DNA from: JBBTIS01 sp038059855
GTDB taxonomy: Bacteria; Elusimicrobiota; Elusimicrobia; JACQPE01
Direction of reading: 5' to 3'
Length of the DNA: 64,000 nucleotides
NCBI GenBank assembly: GCA_964357255.1
Contig: CAYHKQ010000002.1
Location: forward strand, 1 to 64,000
A program made the translations under genes and the position numbers. Shown piece after piece: positions 50,916 through 59,160 of the stretch (position 1 is its first letter; every line of letters begins with the position of its first letter). Under the pieces are notes generated by a model. That model saw only the letters and a program-made list of their open reading frames with translations, was not told the origin of the DNA and did no database searches.

Positions 50916-53243
50916 TTACTTCTGTCCCCGATGGCTTTGGAATTGTTTGAGCTCATCCAGGCGTTGGGCAAAATCAGCCACGTCGGGGTAGCGGCTATTC
51001 AGGCCCTCATAAAGCTCGGTCTTTTTTTTGAGGGCGTCCGGCTGATCGCCCGGCGCCTTAAACTCTTCATAAAGCCAAAGAACCGTGTTCCAAGCCGGAG
51101 GGAGCTTGGCCGCTTCCTCCTGGGACACTACATTATAGAGAAAGAGCGGGGATTTGGATTTATAAAACTTCTCGGGAATGGCATCCTCGCGTAACAAGCG
51201 CACATGGCCACGCCACATCCGGCAAAACAAGGCCAGGGTGGATTCCGGCCAATCCATTATGCCGTAGCCGAGCACGCGCCGGCCTTCCAAAAGATTGACC
51301 AGGATATGCGTGATGCCCTCCCGACGAAATCTTTGATACAACTGCTCGGGCGAAGAAAGCCCCAGGGACCATTGAGCGGGCAAAGCCACATCAAAGACAC
51401 CGGATGCCAAAAAAGGAATATGACAACTCGCCACTTTTTCATCGCCTAAAATTAAAAGCTTGCTACCGGCGGGCAAATTTTTCTTTGACCATTCATACAG
51501 CGCGGTAGAGGGCTGGGGATACATGCCGGGGTGGGTGTACGACAAGAACTCCTGCGGCGTTTCCGCGCCCAAAAGCGCTGGCCAAGGATGATAGGAGGAG
51601 GGAATTGTTTGAAAGGCCGTGAGCATATTAACCCCGGCCATCAGCGTTGCTAAGATATGAAAAGCCCATCGCCGAAACGGCGTAGCGGCGCCCTCCTCGC
51701 AGATCAAACCAACCGGCATCACCAAAATTGCCAGATAGGGCAACCAGTACCGTGTCAGGCGATTAATCGCGGCCACGCCGAGGCAACCGCAAAGACCTAA
51801 AAGAAAAATCATTTTCATCGGCGTTGAAACATCCTTGCGGGCAAAGAGCCCCCACGCGGCGACCGGAAAAACCGCCAACACGAAAGGGCCGGGGAAGGAA
51901 AGCGAAGACCCCCCCTCAAAGGCGAGTCGCCACGGCAACCGGCACCACTGCCAAAATGAATCAGGGGTCATGCCCCGGTTCTCCGCGTACACGTGCGCCA
52001 TGCGCGCGGGGTCAATGCTGGCGAAAAAACTGCCGCCAAACGGAAACACGGGATTGCCCGTAAAAATATAGGCGCGAATAAGCCAAGGCAGGGCCATGGC
52101 AAAAGAGACCACTCCCATAAAAAAACATTCCCGGATGACGCCGCGGATCGCTCGACGCGCAACAATTCCCCACGCCAAATGAAACACGGGCAACAGCGCC
52201 ATGACCAAGCCCGCGGTTAATTTGGAGCCAAAACACAGGCCCCCAAAAATCCCCGCCAGCGCCAATAACGAGCGGTCCGCGGACTCCTCGGGCGAATCTA
52301 TAAAACGGAACCAGCACCACGCGCCGGCCAAAGCAAAAAGACTGACTCCGACATCAGTGCCGGTGCTCCACCAATTCCACATCACCATGGGCATGCTCAA
52401 AAAAATAAGGGCGGCCCAGGGACCGGCGCGGGGGCGACGCTCCTCGTTGGACCAGGCAATCAGGCCCAGCATAATCAAGACCCCGCAGGACCAATGCACT
52501 AACTTGGCCGCGGTGTCGCCGCTTAAGGCCAAGCCAACGAGATAAAGCATGGACATGGTCAACGGATAGTTGGCATGAAGATTCGGATATTCCTTAATCC
52601 CGCCCATGAGCAAATACCAACGGGGAACACCCAGGTGATAAACATGGGAGTCGTAAAAAATCTCGGGAACAAAAGCCAATAGGAAAGCCACGGCCACCAT
52701 AATCAGGAGCGGCAGAACAAGCAAAAGCGAAGAAGCCTTGAGGCTCACCAAAAGTTCGCCAAGCGCATTTTCTATCAAGGCGCCCAACTGCGGCTTTAAG
52801 CGCCAGAAAAACAATCCGGCGAGCCCCGCCCAAAGTAGGGCAAGAATCCAGGTGCGATAAAGCCCGAGGGCGCCCAGCAAATAAACCGCATACGCGACGA
52901 CTCCCAAGCCGAGCGCGTTTGCAATAACAAGACGGCCCAAGGCTGAACGGTTGAAGCGCTCGCCCAAAATCCAGGCGCCCAGCGCCAGGGATCCCGCTAA
53001 AAGACCTGCGCCCACGGCCAAACCGCGCAGATGCCGCCCCAGAGCCGCCAGCGTTGGAAAGCCCGGCGGCCAAAATTCATTAAGCACGGGAAGGAGATTT
53101 ACGGGCGCCGAACGATGGACGTAGCTCAATGCCACGAAAGCCATCCACGCAAGACCGGCCCACCAGCCAAATTCGACCCAAGGAAAGACAGCCGGACCGA
53201 CGATTGTGTCCGGCATCCGGCGTTCCCGCGATTTACGGCTCAT
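50916..53243 (-). CDS. polytopic membrane glycosyltransferase-like protein
   Basis: This 775-residue protein has about a dozen hydrophobic segments in its first 580 residues and a soluble C-terminal part. The pattern (HLGVPRWYLLMGGIKEYPNLHANYPLTMSMLYLVGLAL, then EERRPRAGP) fits GT-C fold enzymes of the GT39/ArnT-like kind, which move sugars from polyprenyl phosphate on the outer face of the inner membrane. The acceptor is unknown. It overlaps asnB by 4 bp (ATGA), so the two are co-translated. Confidence 0.75.
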   Translation of the reverse strand: MSRKSRERRMPDTIVGPAVFPWVEFGWWAGLAWMAFVALSYVHRSAPVNLLPVLNEFWPPGFPTLAALGRHLRGLAVGAGLLAGSLALGAWILGERFNRSALGRLVIANALGLGVVAYAVYLLGALGLYRTWILALLWAGLAGLFFWRLKPQLGALIENALGELLVSLKASSLLLVLPLLIMVAVAFLLAFVPEIFYDSHVYHLGVPRWYLLMGGIKEYPNLHANYPLTMSMLYLVGLALSGDTAAKLVHWSCGVLIMLGLIAWSNEERRPRAGPWAALIFLSMPMVMWNWWSTGTDVGVSLFALAGAWCWFRFIDSPEESADRSLLALAGIFGGLCFGSKLTAGLVMALLPVFHLAWGIVARRAIRGVIRECFFMGVVSFAMALPWLIRAYIFTGNPVFPFGGSFFASIDPARMAHVYAENRGMTPDSFWQWCRLPWRLAFEGGSSLSFPGPFVLAVFPVAAWGLFARKDVSTPMKMIFLLGLCGCLGVAAINRLTRYWLPYLAILVMPVGLICEEGAATPFRRWAFHILATLMAGVNMLTAFQTIPSSYHPWPALLGAETPQEFLSYTHPGMYPQPSTALYEWSKKNLPAGSKLLILGDEKVASCHIPFLASGVFDVALPAQWSLGLSSPEQLYQRFRREGITHILVNLLEGRRVLGYGIMDWPESTLALFCRMWRGHVRLLREDAIPEKFYKSKSPLFLYNVVSQEEAAKLPPAWNTVLWLYEEFKAPGDQPDALKKKTELYEGLNSRYPDVADFAQRLDELKQFQSHRGQK

Positions 53244-55186
53244 CGGGCCTGATCCCTTGAGAGCGGCTCGACATTCTTATGCGCGAATCTCGCGAGCGCC
53301 AAAATCGCCCACAGTCGGCGCGAATGATCGAATTTTTTGGCGCTATGCTCACGAAGCAGATTTTCCACCGCTCCCTGACGCAAAACACCCAACTCGCGAA
53401 AGGGTTGAGCATTGGTGACATCGCGCAAAAAATCCTGAAACTTTCGCTCCGTCAGCCAAAGGGCCAAGGGCGGGGTAAACCCCTTCTTCGGCATCTTAAG
53501 CACAGACTGGGGCAGTCTCCGGCGCATGAGATGGCGCAAAATCCATTTAGTCTGGAAGCCGCGAATTTTAAATTTCGGAGGTATGGAAAACGCGAACTCC
53601 GCCAGCTCCGGGTCAAGCAAGGCGGGCCGCAGTTCCAAGGAGTGGGCCATGCTGGTCATATCGGATTTGACCAAATAAAGATCAAGTAAATAGGCGCGCA
53701 AGTCCGCCAGCATGAGTTGGTCCTCCAGGACAATTCCTTCTAAGCGGCCCATGGCGCAAGCCATCGCGTCAAAAGGGGATCGGCCCCCGAGTGAATCCAA
53801 AAAGGCGGGTTCGTAAAGGGCCGGACGGTCCTGCCCCAACAAAGCGCTCCGCCAAGCAAAATGCGCAGGGAGAAGCTCCGTCATATCCTTGGCCACGTCA
53901 ACAAAACGCTTGATTTTATAATCCAGGCTGATGCGCTCAAAGCTGGTGGGCAAAAGCTGAGCAAGCGCCGGTAGTCGGCGCCGGCGCAAAGCCTCGGGCA
54001 GATGGCGGTAATAGGCGAGGGCTTTAGTGGCAAGCGTGGTCGGATAACCTCCAAAGAGCTCATCGCCGCCGTCCCCGGTCAAGGCCACGCTGATATAAGA
54101 GCGGGCAGACCGGCAAAGAAGGTAGGTCGGCAGGGCCGAGAGATCGCCGAAAGGCTCGTCAAAAACGCCGAGAACCTCCCAGGCGAATCCCGCCAAATCC
54201 TCCGGCAAGGACATCGGGATTTCCGTGTGCCGCGTGCCGAGTTGGCGGGCTACCTCGCCGGCTTCGCGGCGCTCGCTGTAACTGGCCTGATCAAAATAAA
54301 GCGTGAAGGTGCGGATGTCCGACAAATGGCGGCGCGCAAAATAGGCCGTGGTTGTGGAGTCTAAACCCGCGGACAAAAAAACGCCGAGCGGCACGTCGCT
54401 TCGCAACATCAAGCGCACGCATTCCGAAATTTTTGCCTCGAGCTTCTCTTCAATTTCCTCTAAATTACCCAATCGATGCAGACCGCCTTCCCTCATGCGC
54501 TCCGCCGCGTCCCAATAACGCGCCAAGCGCGGCTCGCGAGCGGGCTCGACCGATAAAACGGTTCCGGCATCGAGTTTTTTTAAACCCTGGTAAATCGTTT
54601 TTGGCGTGGGCACAAAAAGAAGCGTTAAAAAATCATCCAACGCCTCGGGGTCCACCCGCCGCTCAAAGGCCGGATGAAGCCGGATGGCTTTGATCTCCGA
54701 GGCAAAAAGAAGATTCCCCCCAAAAATTCCCCAAAACAGCGGCTTAATGCCGAAATGATCCCGGCCCAACAAAAGCCTGCGCTTCTTGCGGTCCCAAAGA
54801 GCAAAGGCAAACATGCCGCGCAGGCGGCGAGGGAATAGTTCCCCCTCCTCCTCATAGAGATGGACCAAAACCTCGGTATCCGAGGCGGTGGAAAAGCAGT
54901 GGCCCTTACCCTGTAGCTCACGGCGCAATTCGACGTAATTGTAAATCTCGCCGTTAAAAACTACCGAGACACTGCCGTCTTCATTGCTGATGGGTTGCTT
55001 GCCTGTGGCCAGGTCAATAATTTTTAGACGGCGCATGGCCAAATACGCCGGATCGTCCGTCAAATAACCTTCATCATCCGGCCCCCGGTGCGTCAAGGTC
55101 TGATTCATGGCGCGAAGAATGGAGGAAGTCTCGGCTGGGCCGCCGGCAGGGCCCTTGAGTCGCAGGAAGCCGGCAATGCCGCACAT
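53240..55186 (-). CDS. asnB: asparagine synthase (glutamine-hydrolysing)
   Basis: This 648-residue enzyme opens MCGIAGF with nucleophilic Cys2 of the class II glutaminase domain, then HRGPDDEGY and FNGEIYNYVELR. The synthetase domain has the PP-loop LSAGLDSTTTAYFARRHL near residue 270 and GDGGDELFGGYP. It resembles the AsnB forms found in exopolysaccharide clusters (TIGR01536 type), some of which amidate sugar or protein substrates. Glycosyltransferase genes on both sides support a role in surface-glycan synthesis as well as asparagine supply. Confidence 0.93.
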   Translation of the reverse strand: MCGIAGFLRLKGPAGGPAETSSILRAMNQTLTHRGPDDEGYLTDDPAYLAMRRLKIIDLATGKQPISNEDGSVSVVFNGEIYNYVELRRELQGKGHCFSTASDTEVLVHLYEEEGELFPRRLRGMFAFALWDRKKRRLLLGRDHFGIKPLFWGIFGGNLLFASEIKAIRLHPAFERRVDPEALDDFLTLLFVPTPKTIYQGLKKLDAGTVLSVEPAREPRLARYWDAAERMREGGLHRLGNLEEIEEKLEAKISECVRLMLRSDVPLGVFLSAGLDSTTTAYFARRHLSDIRTFTLYFDQASYSERREAGEVARQLGTRHTEIPMSLPEDLAGFAWEVLGVFDEPFGDLSALPTYLLCRSARSYISVALTGDGGDELFGGYPTTLATKALAYYRHLPEALRRRRLPALAQLLPTSFERISLDYKIKRFVDVAKDMTELLPAHFAWRSALLGQDRPALYEPAFLDSLGGRSPFDAMACAMGRLEGIVLEDQLMLADLRAYLLDLYLVKSDMTSMAHSLELRPALLDPELAEFAFSIPPKFKIRGFQTKWILRHLMRRRLPQSVLKMPKKGFTPPLALWLTERKFQDFLRDVTNAQPFRELGVLRQGAVENLLREHSAKKFDHSRRLWAILALARFAHKNVEPLSRDQAR

Positions 55187-55192
55187 AAGCGG

Positions 55193-56101
55193 CTAAATGC
55201 GAGGGATATTCTTTCGGTGAAGCATAACGAGGAGGTCCGCTAAAAATCCGGCAACGCCGATCAATATCCCCGTCAAAAATAGCGAGACGTCAAGCCCCCC
55301 GACATGATGGTACTTAATCCAATCGTAAACGATTTTAACGCAGGATATGCCAATAAACAAAATGGACAACGGCAAAAGAACGCGAAGGGGATTAAAATAC
55401 ATCACCGTTCGAATAACGAGCAAAATCATACTGTAGGTATCCTTGAGCGGATGAAAAGTCGAATGGCCTCCCTTGCGCTTAAAATAATTTATTGGAATAA
55501 ACCGAACGGGATGACCGTTGCACAAAAAGGCCAACGTGATAGTGCTCTCCCATGAATGGCCCTCGGGCAGAAGGGAAAAATACCGCACGGCCACGGATTT
55601 TTTAAAGGCCCTCAAGCCGGTATTGAGGTCCTTGATGTCAACGCCGCTTAAGCGACTGGCCAAAAGACGGATGGTGTTTTTCGGCCAAAGCCGGTAAAAA
55701 GGCTCCTGGGCCACCAGGGTTCTCGCGCCAATGGCCATGTCAAAATCAGGAAAACATTCGAGTAGTTTTGGGATGTCCTCATGAGGGTAGGTGCCGTCCG
55801 CGTCGCTTGTGACTATAATCTCGCCGGACGCCTCCAGAATCCCGGTTTTACGCGCGGCTCCCACGCCGCGATTAATCGAATGGCGGATCAACCGGACCCC
55901 CTTGGAGGCCGCGACTTCGGCGGTTCGATCTTTCGAGCCGTCATCCACCACTAAAATTTCAAAAGGCCAGGGCGTGGCCGTCATGGCCCGACGAATCGCG
56001 TCAATCTCCGCGGCCACGGTGGATTCCTCATTATAGGCCGGCAATACGACGCTCACGACGCCGCCGGGCTTAGAATCCGATTTTGTGACTTCCTGTCCCA
56101 T
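55193..56101 (-). CDS. GT2 glycosyltransferase (polyprenyl-phosphate type)
   Basis: This 302-residue GT-A enzyme has VVLPAYNEESTVAAEIDAI, the nucleotide-binding ILVVDDGSKDRT, and the metal site SDADGTYPHED. Two membrane segments lie at the C-terminus (residues 230-290). The layout resembles DPM1/ArnC-like polyprenyl-phosphate sugar transferases. It may load the lipid carrier used by the neighbouring GT-C enzymes. Its start shares one base with the gltX stop. Confidence 0.9.
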   Translation of the reverse strand: MGQEVTKSDSKPGGVVSVVLPAYNEESTVAAEIDAIRRAMTATPWPFEILVVDDGSKDRTAEVAASKGVRLIRHSINRGVGAARKTGILEASGEIIVTSDADGTYPHEDIPKLLECFPDFDMAIGARTLVAQEPFYRLWPKNTIRLLASRLSGVDIKDLNTGLRAFKKSVAVRYFSLLPEGHSWESTITLAFLCNGHPVRFIPINYFKRKGGHSTFHPLKDTYSMILLVIRTVMYFNPLRVLLPLSILFIGISCVKIVYDWIKYHHVGGLDVSLFLTGILIGVAGFLADLLVMLHRKNIPRI

Positions 56102-57633
56102 TATTCTTGAATCGGCGCCCCTGCTAAAGAATTTTTTAAGCCTGCCAAACGCGCCACTCGCCCCAACGTCCAGTCCCGGCCCAATAAAGCGATCATATGA
56201 AACAGGCTTGGGCCCTGAAGCTTGCCGGAGACGGCGAAACGAAGAGGGTGAAAGACCTCGGTGTTCTTCCAGCCGAAATCCTTGGCCAAGGCCCGCAGGC
56301 TAACCTCGACGCCGGCCACGGAAAAATCCGCCAGGCCGCCCAGACGCTTGGCAAGTTCGGCCAACACCCGGTCGAGATCGGCCCGGGTTTTAAGATTTAG
56401 GCTTTTTGCCATCAGGCCCTCAATGTCTTCCCATCGGTAGTCAAAATTATCATTGAAAAAAAATCCAAGGAGGTCCCTGGCCTCGGCAAAGGTCCGGTAC
56501 TTCTCCTGCTCCAGAGCCACGATTTCTTCTAAAATCGGCTCCAAATTGGCCGGGACCGGCCCTAAGAAAGGCCGCACCGCGGCCAAGAGTTGGGATTTGG
56601 TGAGCTTGCGAATATAAATGCCGTTCATCCACTGGAGCTTGGCATAGTCAAAGGCCGCTGGATTTTTTTGGCAACGCTCAAGCTCAAACTTGGCGATCAA
56701 CTCCTCATGAGCGAATAGATCCTGACTGTCTTGAGTCGCCCAACCTAGAAGCGCCAAATAATTAACCACGGCTTGGGACAAGTATCCCTGATCTTTAAAT
56801 TCCAAAATGCTTGTGGCGCCATGGCGCTTGGAAAGCCGCGAGCCGTCGGGTCCCAAAAGAATGGACAAGTGGGCATACTGGGGCGCCGGCCAACCGATGG
56901 CTTGGAATATCAATATCTGCTTGGGCGTGTTGGAAATATGATCTTCGCCCCGAATGACATGGGTGATCTCCATTAAATGGTCATCAACAACGCAGGCGAA
57001 ATTATATGTGGGCCCGCCGCTTGATTTGACCACAATAAAATCTTCCAGCTCGAGATTGCTAAAGCTCACGCGGTCACGAATGCTATCGTCAAAAACGGTT
57101 TGGCCCTCTTCCGGCACGGCGAATCGTAGCGTGGGCGCTCGGCCCTGGGCCCGAAAGGATTCTTTTTCTTTTTCGCTTAAACGGCGGCAGAGCTTGCTGT
57201 AGCGCGGGGCGCGCTTGGCCAAGAGCGCTTGATCGCGATGGGCCTGCAACTCCTCCTCAGTGCAAAAACACTCATAAAGCGCTCCCTTGGTTAAAAGCTC
57301 CTGCGAATACTTTCGATAAATCTCCTGCCGTTCCATCTGAAAATAAGGCCCGAAATTTCCTTTCGAAGCCCATCTTTTTTTCTCGCCCCCTCGCCCACTC
57401 GCCCCCTCGCCCCCGTCGAGCGGCCCCTCGTCCCAGTCCAGTCCCAGCCAACGAAGCGAATCAAAAATCTGCCGCACGGAATCATCGCTTGAGCGAAGTT
57501 CGTCCGTGTCTTCAATGCGAAGAATAAAGGTCCCCTTAAGTTTTCTGGCTAAAAGCCAATTGTAAAGCGCCGTGCGCGCGCCGCCCACATGAAGATACCC
57601 AGTAGGGCTCGGAGCAAAACGCACGCGCATCAT
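56101..57633 (-). CDS. gltX: glutamyl-tRNA synthetase
   Basis: This 510-residue class I synthetase charges tRNA-Glu. The HIGH-type site is FAPSPTGYLHVGGART, the KMSKS-type site is SRLSKRHGA, and the C-terminal anticodon-binding helical part is present. Between WDEGP and FGPYFQMER it carries an extra Gly/Glu/Arg-rich insert of about 20 residues (residues about 74-92) encoded by a GC-rich octamer repeat; most GluRS have only a few residues there. Two Met codons begin the gene, and the second at 57630 matches the family better. Confidence 0.95.
   Translation of the reverse strand: MMRVRFAPSPTGYLHVGGARTALYNWLLARKLKGTFILRIEDTDELRSSDDSVRQIFDSLRWLGLDWDEGPLDGGEGASGRGGEKKRWASKGNFGPYFQMERQEIYRKYSQELLTKGALYECFCTEEELQAHRDQALLAKRAPRYSKLCRRLSEKEKESFRAQGRAPTLRFAVPEEGQTVFDDSIRDRVSFSNLELEDFIVVKSSGGPTYNFACVVDDHLMEITHVIRGEDHISNTPKQILIFQAIGWPAPQYAHLSILLGPDGSRLSKRHGATSILEFKDQGYLSQAVVNYLALLGWATQDSQDLFAHEELIAKFELERCQKNPAAFDYAKLQWMNGIYIRKLTKSQLLAAVRPFLGPVPANLEPILEEIVALEQEKYRTFAEARDLLGFFFNDNFDYRWEDIEGLMAKSLNLKTRADLDRVLAELAKRLGGLADFSVAGVEVSLRALAKDFGWKNTEVFHPLRFAVSGKLQGPSLFHMIALLGRDWTLGRVARLAGLKNSLAGAPIQE
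57383..57414 (-). repeat. four tandem octamers inside gltX
   Basis: On the plus strand TCGCCCCC is repeated four times with one variant unit (TCGCCCAC). It lies in gltX and encodes the Gly/Glu/Arg-rich insert. Since 8 is not a multiple of 3, gain or loss of one unit would break the reading frame. Confidence 0.85.
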
Positions 57634-57640
57634 AAAATAG

Positions 57641-57680
57641 AGCGGTTGAGCGGATAAGCGATTGGGCGGTTAAGTGAAGA
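57641..57680. repeat. degenerate octamer array upstream of gltX
   Basis: AGCGGTTG, AGCGGATA, AGCGATTG, GGCGGTTA and AGTGAAGA follow one another with 8-bp period. The array sits 8 bp before the gltX start, in its promoter or leader. Confidence 0.6.
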
Positions 57681-57709
57681 ATAAAAAAATTTCAACGCTA
57701 AACAGCTTT

Positions 57710-58633
57710 TCATAATTCAGAATAAACCAAGCCGCATGGAATTTTAGGCCAAAAGTAGGTCGTCTTTCTCGCAAGCAAACGGCCCTCCTTGGCTCCGGCG
57801 ATAATCTCCTCGAGGCCAGGCGGCTCGCCCTTCAAAGCTTTTCGCCCAGGCACGGGAGGATGTCTACCTAGAAGCCCCGCGCCGGATTTCGAACTCGTCA
57901 CATAGCAGAGCGTCCTTGACATAAGCCCCTCCTGAGCCAACTCGCAAGCCGCGCTAAAACGATGGTGGCCATCCGCCACCAAAAAGCCGTCTTGAGGTTT
58001 CAAGGCCCCGGCCAGCACGCATGCGTCCCCCGGCTCGCCAATAGGATAAAGCGCGCGCTCCACGCCGTCGAACACAGAGGCGGGAAAAGAAACCCCGCCG
58101 GGGATGCCCGCGTACTTAAGCGCCAATGCCGAAAGCAATCCGGCCAACTCTCGATTCTTATCTTCCGCAACGAGAAAAATTGGCGACAAATGAAAGCGCA
58201 TCTTGAAAAAATGTCTTTTCCGCAGTTCGATAAAACGCCGGTAACAGCGCTCATGGGGCCAAATTTCAGCCGGCCGCCCCTCTTTGGAAAGCCGAATCAT
58301 GGCCAAAAGCCCGATGCGCTCGCGGCCCTCAAAACGCTCAATGAGCAAATAATAGGAGGGGACGTCTTGCGTAAGAAAGCCCTGCTTTTTCCAAGCGGAC
58401 CAAAGCTTAAACGCCGAAGATAGGCGCGGTTTTGGCTCTTCCAAATAAATGGCATTCAAGGACGATTTTCTGAGTTTGGCCTCAAGTTCCGGAGTTAAAC
58501 AGTCGTAAGGCAGGCACAGCATCTCCTGGCCGGATCCCAGTTCGGCCCCAAAACGCAAGCCTGCGAACGGCGCTAAAAGCTCCCGGGCCGCAATCGCCGA
58601 TCGAGCCGGCTGGGCCAATTCTTTAAGTGGCAT
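57710..58633 (-). CDS. DUF1015-family protein
   Basis: This 307-residue protein carries the DUF1015 signature DGHHRFSAACELA near residue 220 and the N-terminal LAPFAGLRFG. Some family members are free-serine kinases (SerK-like), but most have no assigned role. The ATG at 58633 (MPLKELAQP) matches the family start; a longer frame adds 39 unrelated residues. Members of about 400 residues are usual, so this one is short. It follows a Trm112-like gene on the same strand. Confidence 0.8.
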   Translation of the reverse strand: MPLKELAQPARSAIAARELLAPFAGLRFGAELGSGQEMLCLPYDCLTPELEAKLRKSSLNAIYLEEPKPRLSSAFKLWSAWKKQGFLTQDVPSYYLLIERFEGRERIGLLAMIRLSKEGRPAEIWPHERCYRRFIELRKRHFFKMRFHLSPIFLVAEDKNRELAGLLSALALKYAGIPGGVSFPASVFDGVERALYPIGEPGDACVLAGALKPQDGFLVADGHHRFSAACELAQEGLMSRTLCYVTSSKSGAGLLGRHPPVPGRKALKGEPPGLEEIIAGAKEGRLLARKTTYFWPKIPCGLVYSEL

Positions 58634-58671
58634 TACTTTTTCAATTTTTGTTTCACGGTTCACGTCTAGCG

Positions 58672-58842
58672 CTAGTAGCTTTTCGCCTCCTCGACCAGCA
58701 TCATAGGAATGTCGTCTTTGATGGGATAACGCAGACGATCTTGACTGCAATCAAGCCACTCCCGAGCCCCCTCCTGGACGCACACGAGCGGCCCCTTGCA
58801 TTTCGGGCAGGCTAAGATGGCGAGCAATTCTTCTTTGATCAT
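58672..58842 (-). CDS. Trm112-family (UPF0434) small zinc-ribbon-like protein
   Basis: This 56-residue protein begins MIKEELLAILACPKCKGPLV and ends with RLRYPIKDDIPMMLVEEA, the full Trm112/YcaR pattern. The first Cys pair is intact and a third Cys (LDCSQD) is present. Eukaryotic Trm112 activates methyltransferases, while bacterial members have no clear role. AAGGAG lies 9 nt before the ATG. Confidence 0.9.
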   Translation of the reverse strand: MIKEELLAILACPKCKGPLVCVQEGAREWLDCSQDRLRYPIKDDIPMMLVEEAKSY

Positions 58843-58889
58843 CGTTCAATGCTCCTTAAAATGTATTTTTAACAACTCTCGCGCTATTT

Positions 58890-59105
58890 TTAACGATTGA
58901 GCCAGGCAATAGCCAAAATAATCACGCCCAGTAAAATCAGCACACTGCCAATGCGATGGCGATTTAAACTGATGTAAGCATCGTTAAAAATAAAATCCTT
59001 GAGAATAGAATGGAACTCCATGATTTTTTTTGGCTTCGAAATATATAAAAACCCCACCCATAAAAAAATCCCGGCAAAAATGACTAGTAGCAAGCGGGCC
59101 AACAT
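58890..59105 (-). CDS. small membrane protein with two helices
   Basis: A protein of 71 residues starts MLARLLLVIFAGIFLWVGFLYI and has a second hydrophobic helix at the C-terminus (IGSVLILLGVIILAIAWL), with a short charged loop between. No family is recognised. I prefer the ATG at 59105 to a TTG six codons earlier that lies in a palindrome. It may be a membrane accessory or a stress peptide; nothing nearby settles it. Confidence 0.6.
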   Translation of the reverse strand: MLARLLLVIFAGIFLWVGFLYISKPKKIMEFHSILKDFIFNDAYISLNRHRIGSVLILLGVIILAIAWLNR

Positions 59106-59107
59106 AA

Positions 59108-59156
59108 CATTTGGCAAAGGCAATTATTGCGCTTTAATAATTACCCTTGCCAAATG
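59108..59156. terminator. long palindrome downstream of the ammonia-lyase gene
   Basis: CATTTGGCAAAGGCAATTAT and its near-perfect complement (ending CCCTTGCCAAATG) form a stem of about 20 bp with a short loop. It lies directly after the minus-strand lyase stop, so it probably ends that transcript or protects its 3' end. No clear U-tract follows. Confidence 0.6.
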
Positions 59157-59160
59157 TATT

